DNA of 64,000 nt, from assembly GCF_000002425.4 (NCBI RefSeq), contig NC_037263.1, positions 5,642,959-5,706,958 on the forward strand, read 5' to 3'. This document shows positions 60,074 to 64,000 of this stretch, in pieces (within the stretch, counting starts at the first letter, position 1; every line of letters begins with the position of its first letter). This DNA is from Physcomitrium patens (taxonomy: Eukaryota; Streptophyta; Bryopsida; Funariales; Funariaceae). The notes below the pieces were generated by a model that saw nothing but the letters and a program-made list of their open reading frames with translations, was not told the origin of the DNA and searched no databases. Position numbers and translations under genes: made by a program.

Positions 60074-61367
60074 CTTAAATGTGTTTGTTTTTGATAATGT
60101 AGCCAATTATTTTAGAGACACTTTTCACGAGCCACTCTTCACTGCTCAACTCTCAACTTGGCAGTCCAGTGACTAATCAATACCAGATGGGTACATGGTG
60201 GATAGATGCCAGTTAAAGAGGAAGGCAGGAGCTGTGGCTCTTGGAAACAAGTTTCTATTGTTATGTTCTTTTGGTTAGTAACAGGAGCAGATGATGGAAC
60301 TAGCGAGCTCACCCTACTTTGTGGTGGAACTGTGGAGTCATCCACCACCACATCTTCGGAGACCGCCCAAAAGTTGCTCTGGATTCTATTTCACAGGTTT
60401 TTGATTGTATCGAGCTTTTGAACGTGAATTGCATCATCGGTTAAATGCACTGCTTTAGGCCTATCAGTTGCTCCGTAGTACAGAATATGAAGGTAGTGTG
60501 TGGCATTGGCATCGGGTAGAAGCAGTAGCTTCAGAATGCAAGGCAAACTTGCACATCCTTTGCACATAAATGTTCAAAATAATTGATCACCCGAACTAAT
60601 CGTCCCTCTGAATTGTAGTTAGAATGTGTAATGTTGACACATTATATTGTCTCTGATTTTAAAGCAAGCATGTCCATGAGCATGATCTTAGTGGTGTTTG
60701 ATAAATGTGATCCAGGTTAATGGATTAACTCATTCAAGTCAATTAGCTCTATTGAACTGGAACCCTGATAGCTTGGTGGGTTAACTTACAACTCTGCAGT
60801 TTTACAATTCTAATGAGTGATTTTTTTCCAACTGTATATTTCGTCATTCAAGTTTACTACAAGATATTAGAGAACTTGCTAATTAATTTGTGATACAGTG
60901 AAGATTACGTATCACATTAGTATGAAGGAATGACTGATTAATTTGCTTTATATCAATTTAATCCAGTGAGAAAGCTCAAATGTTAATTTGAATCAAGTGA
61001 AATTTATTCCTTGTCTTTTTTTTATTTATTATATATGCTTTATATAAAATATTTAGCTTTTATGAAAATCTATAAACCTAACGCTTGATAAGATGACCTT
61101 TATTCACGTGTGATTAATATTTTGGAAAAACTGTTGTCAGTCCTTAAGATTCGCTGACTGGCTAAATTTTTCTTTGTGCTTGAAGTTTGTTGATTGGATG
61201 AATTTTTGAGAAAGGAAATTTATTCTGAAATGGAATTTTAAATTTGAATGTGAATTAAAAATTTAGGTTTGCAGTTTCTTGACATTTATTCTGAATTATA
61301 ATTTACAAAGAATTGCAAACCAAAGTTCTAAATTAATCAAAATTAATATTTTTACAATTTTTCGTTA

Positions 61368-61398
<31 letters not shown>

Positions 61399-61566
61399 AA
61401 TATCAAAAGTTTAGTATTGAATGGACAATGTTCTTATTTCATTATCCATATGAAATTTCAAATTTTGTTCAATAATATTATATATACAAGCAAAGTTAAA
61501 TAATTATAAATTTACAAATAAAAATAATAATTAGAACTCAACAATCTTTTAGCAAGCTAATTGGTT

Positions 61567-61603
<37 letters not shown>

Positions 61604-64000
61604 AGGAGTTGTTAAAGCCACATGCCACATTACCATTTCATGATCAATTCCATCTATCCCCATCTTTGTTTCTTGTTCCTAACATAAGTTCCTTCAAACA
61701 ATGAAACTATTTTTCTTCAATCAAAACATCAAAACCTAATGTTTTTTTATGTTGCTAAATTTACAAAAAATAATGAAGTTTTGGATTTGGATTCTTTTTA
61801 TAATTTTTTACTGAAATTTATAATTTTATTTATGATTCCAAAATAAATCTCATTCACTAGTAATTATAAATATGACTTCTTCAATCTTTATTAAAATATT
61901 TAATCAAATTTAATTAATATATCACCTTTTTCTCACATTTTAAAATTAAAAAACATAACATTTAATGTATCAATTTTATATTGCATACTGAAATTTTGTT
62001 ATGTTTTTTAAAAATATTTTAACACTTTATATAATATTGTAATTTAATTATTTTTTTCTTTATTCATTATAATTTCTATTTAATAATGTAAAATCTACCA
62101 TTATCTGTTTATAGTTTCAAAAACTTAATTAAAAAAAATTGGAACCTTTTGGATTGAGTTAAAAATTATTTAGCAGTTTTTTAATTTGATGAATATTGAG
62201 TTAATCAAAAATTCTAAAAATCCATTGCCAAATTTGAAGTAAAGAATTACTTAACTTACATATTTTTATTCAATTTTTGAAATCTGTGATTTTTTATTTT
62301 ATTTTATTTTGTTATTTGGATTTTATTTTTAAATAAGATTATTATATCTTATAATCCAAAAATCTTTTTACTAACTAGACCTAAGTTTTTACTAAATCAA
62401 CCCATCCATCCTAATCATCATGAAAATAAATATTGATGTGTGAATTCGTTTCTCTATTAGTGAATCTGCAACCAATAAAAACCAACCACATTCATCATGA
62501 TTATCATACTCTTCATCAAGGGTGGATCTGTTTAGTAAAAGCATGGGTCTGTTTAACATTCTCCTATTTTTTTAAGTTGAAATATTAAACATGTAATTTT
62601 TACAATATATAAGTTTATTTGGACTCAAAATTTTATTAAATAAGATTATGATGTGATCCATCATCTTATCTTTAAAAATATATTTTAAAAATAAATATCT
62701 ATTAGTTTATATATAATAATTCTAAAACTTTCTATTTGTTTTTTTTTTCAAAAAAATCAAAATTAAAAGACCAAATTCTAAAAATAAATATTTTGAAGTG
62801 AAGTTGTATATTTGATTACTCTTTTATATTTAGTAAAAATTATAAATAAATAATAATAAGTAAATAAACCATTTTACTCAATAAAATCATTTTTTGGTGA
62901 CAAAAATGGATAAGAAAGTCAAATGATGCATTCTGGTCATTAAGTAGCTGTCATTAATAATAAAATCCAAGATAGTGTCGAAGGATTTCATTTTGTAAAT
63001 ATATAAAGTCCCACATGACAATAAAATATTTGAAGTAAAATTTGAAATGTGGATGATACCAAAAAATGTGTTTACATATTTAGATCTATATATATATATA
63101 TATATATATGAATGAGACATTTTTTGTATACAAGACAGTTTGATGAAAATACATGTAATAAATAATTGGGTACATTTATAAGGTGCTCCTCAGGGCATTC
63201 GGAGTTTGCTGTTTTTTTATACTAAAGCTAGAAAAATGTTTTCTCCTTAATGGGAAAGAATAAAATTTGACCAGTATGGGGGATTTTGCTTCTATAGCTT
63301 TGTAATCATGGCTTTAGGCATTGAACATGTGGTTAAAAATAAATAAATAAATAAATAAAATGACTTGCATATTCATGTATTGACCTAATACTTTATGACT
63401 AAGCAAAATGTTTTAGAGCAATGATCACACCAATATTGGTTTTTCAATGATATAAGGTCAGTAACATATATTTTTCTGGATTAAGAAAAAAACCTTTGAA
63501 GATATTGCATTTATATATATATATATATATATATACATACATACACACACTCACTTGAACCAATAAGTCTAAAACAAAATCAATGAATATTTAAAAAGAA
63601 CTTCCTAAGTAGTGACTTTTTGTTGATTTTTTTTTTTTTTTTTTTAATTTTTATGGTTTACTTTTATGCAATCCAATTTTTTTTAAAAAAGTTACAAATA
63701 CTCACACAAAATTTTAGAGTTCAAAGAATTACTTTAATAAAACCAAAAATGAATGTTTATTTTTTATCTCCTCAAAAACAAATCAATCAAGAAATCTCAA
63801 GATTATTTTTTAAAGAAAAAAGTTATAATATATTTATAGAAAATTATGCTAAAAGAACATGATTGCTAACAATCTCATAAATATATGTGTTTATATATAT
63901 TTACCAACATAGGGTGAACTTTTGCATTATTGTGCCTTTAAATTTCAACTTGATCTCATAAGCTTTACTTTGGAACTCACCTAAATATCAAGTGTTTCAC
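60074..64000. other. 3' UTR and AT-rich intergenic DNA with TA repeats
   Basis: About 60074-60700 has the composition of a 3' UTR or flank. The rest is AT-rich with no gene. TA microsatellites lie at about 61370-61395, 61572-61599, 63088-63109 and 63513-63535, an AAAT repeat at about 63341-63360 and a T-run at about 63629-63645. Confidence 0.65.

Noticed and set aside
1..64000. tRNA, rRNA or CRISPR features
   Set aside because: I saw no cloverleaf with intact A and B boxes, no rRNA blocks and no spaced palindromic array. The repeats present are microsatellites, LTRs and LRR-like units.

Overview
This is a plant nuclear window. The genes have many short GT-AG introns, and the recognisable proteins are plant-type: HMG-CoA reductase with two N-terminal membrane anchors and a four-exon structure, a 12-exon pyridoxal kinase, and S-formylglutathione hydrolase. 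Compact, moderately GC-rich gene islands sit in extremely AT-rich, transposon-filled DNA. A bryophyte, probably a moss, is my best guess, but that is inference from style rather than a sequence match.

Left arm (1-21780). A proline-rich hypothetical locus lies at about 2.9-3.7 kb and is split between two frames. A complete pyridoxal kinase gene (6365-9822) follows, then an unassigned GC-rich block (about 9.96-11.16 kb), an AT-rich spacer, and a complete HMGR gene (14792-17252). About 340 bp beyond the HMGR stop sits an intact Tc1-type DNA transposon (17593-19268) with perfect terminal inverted repeats, a TA duplication and an uninterrupted transposase.

Middle (21780-55200). This is a very AT-rich transposon graveyard. 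An old minus-strand Ty3/gypsy element can be followed in fragments: N-terminal gag-like (47-49 kb), zinc knuckle (43.5 kb), linker (42.7-43.0 kb), reverse transcriptase (36.8 kb), integrase (about 29 kb) and a C-terminal PHD-like finger (28.0 kb), ending at an LTR (26.6-27.8 kb). Several further copies of that LTR in both orientations interrupt it. A much younger Ty3/gypsy chromovirus (29132-35318; two 446-bp LTRs, TACAT target duplication) is inserted in its integrase region. The LTRs of this younger element carry a dense array of perfect heat-shock elements just upstream of a TATA box, and its leader carries four hairpins with a shared loop sequence. Its gag and a small extra 3' ORF are open, but pol has five stops, a frameshift and a mutated YxDD box. 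At 50.8-51.7 kb there is a decayed 72-bp tandem array that reads as 24-residue leucine-rich repeats.

Right arm (55200-64000). S-formylglutathione hydrolase (56183-57872) has an upstream in-frame ATG that adds a targeting-like N-terminus. A small secreted Gly/Pro-rich protein gene (58967-60073) follows, then AT-rich DNA with TA microsatellites.

The metabolic genes (isoprenoid precursor supply, vitamin B6 salvage, formaldehyde detoxification) do not form an obvious cluster. They are ordinary single genes with their own promoters, all on the plus strand.
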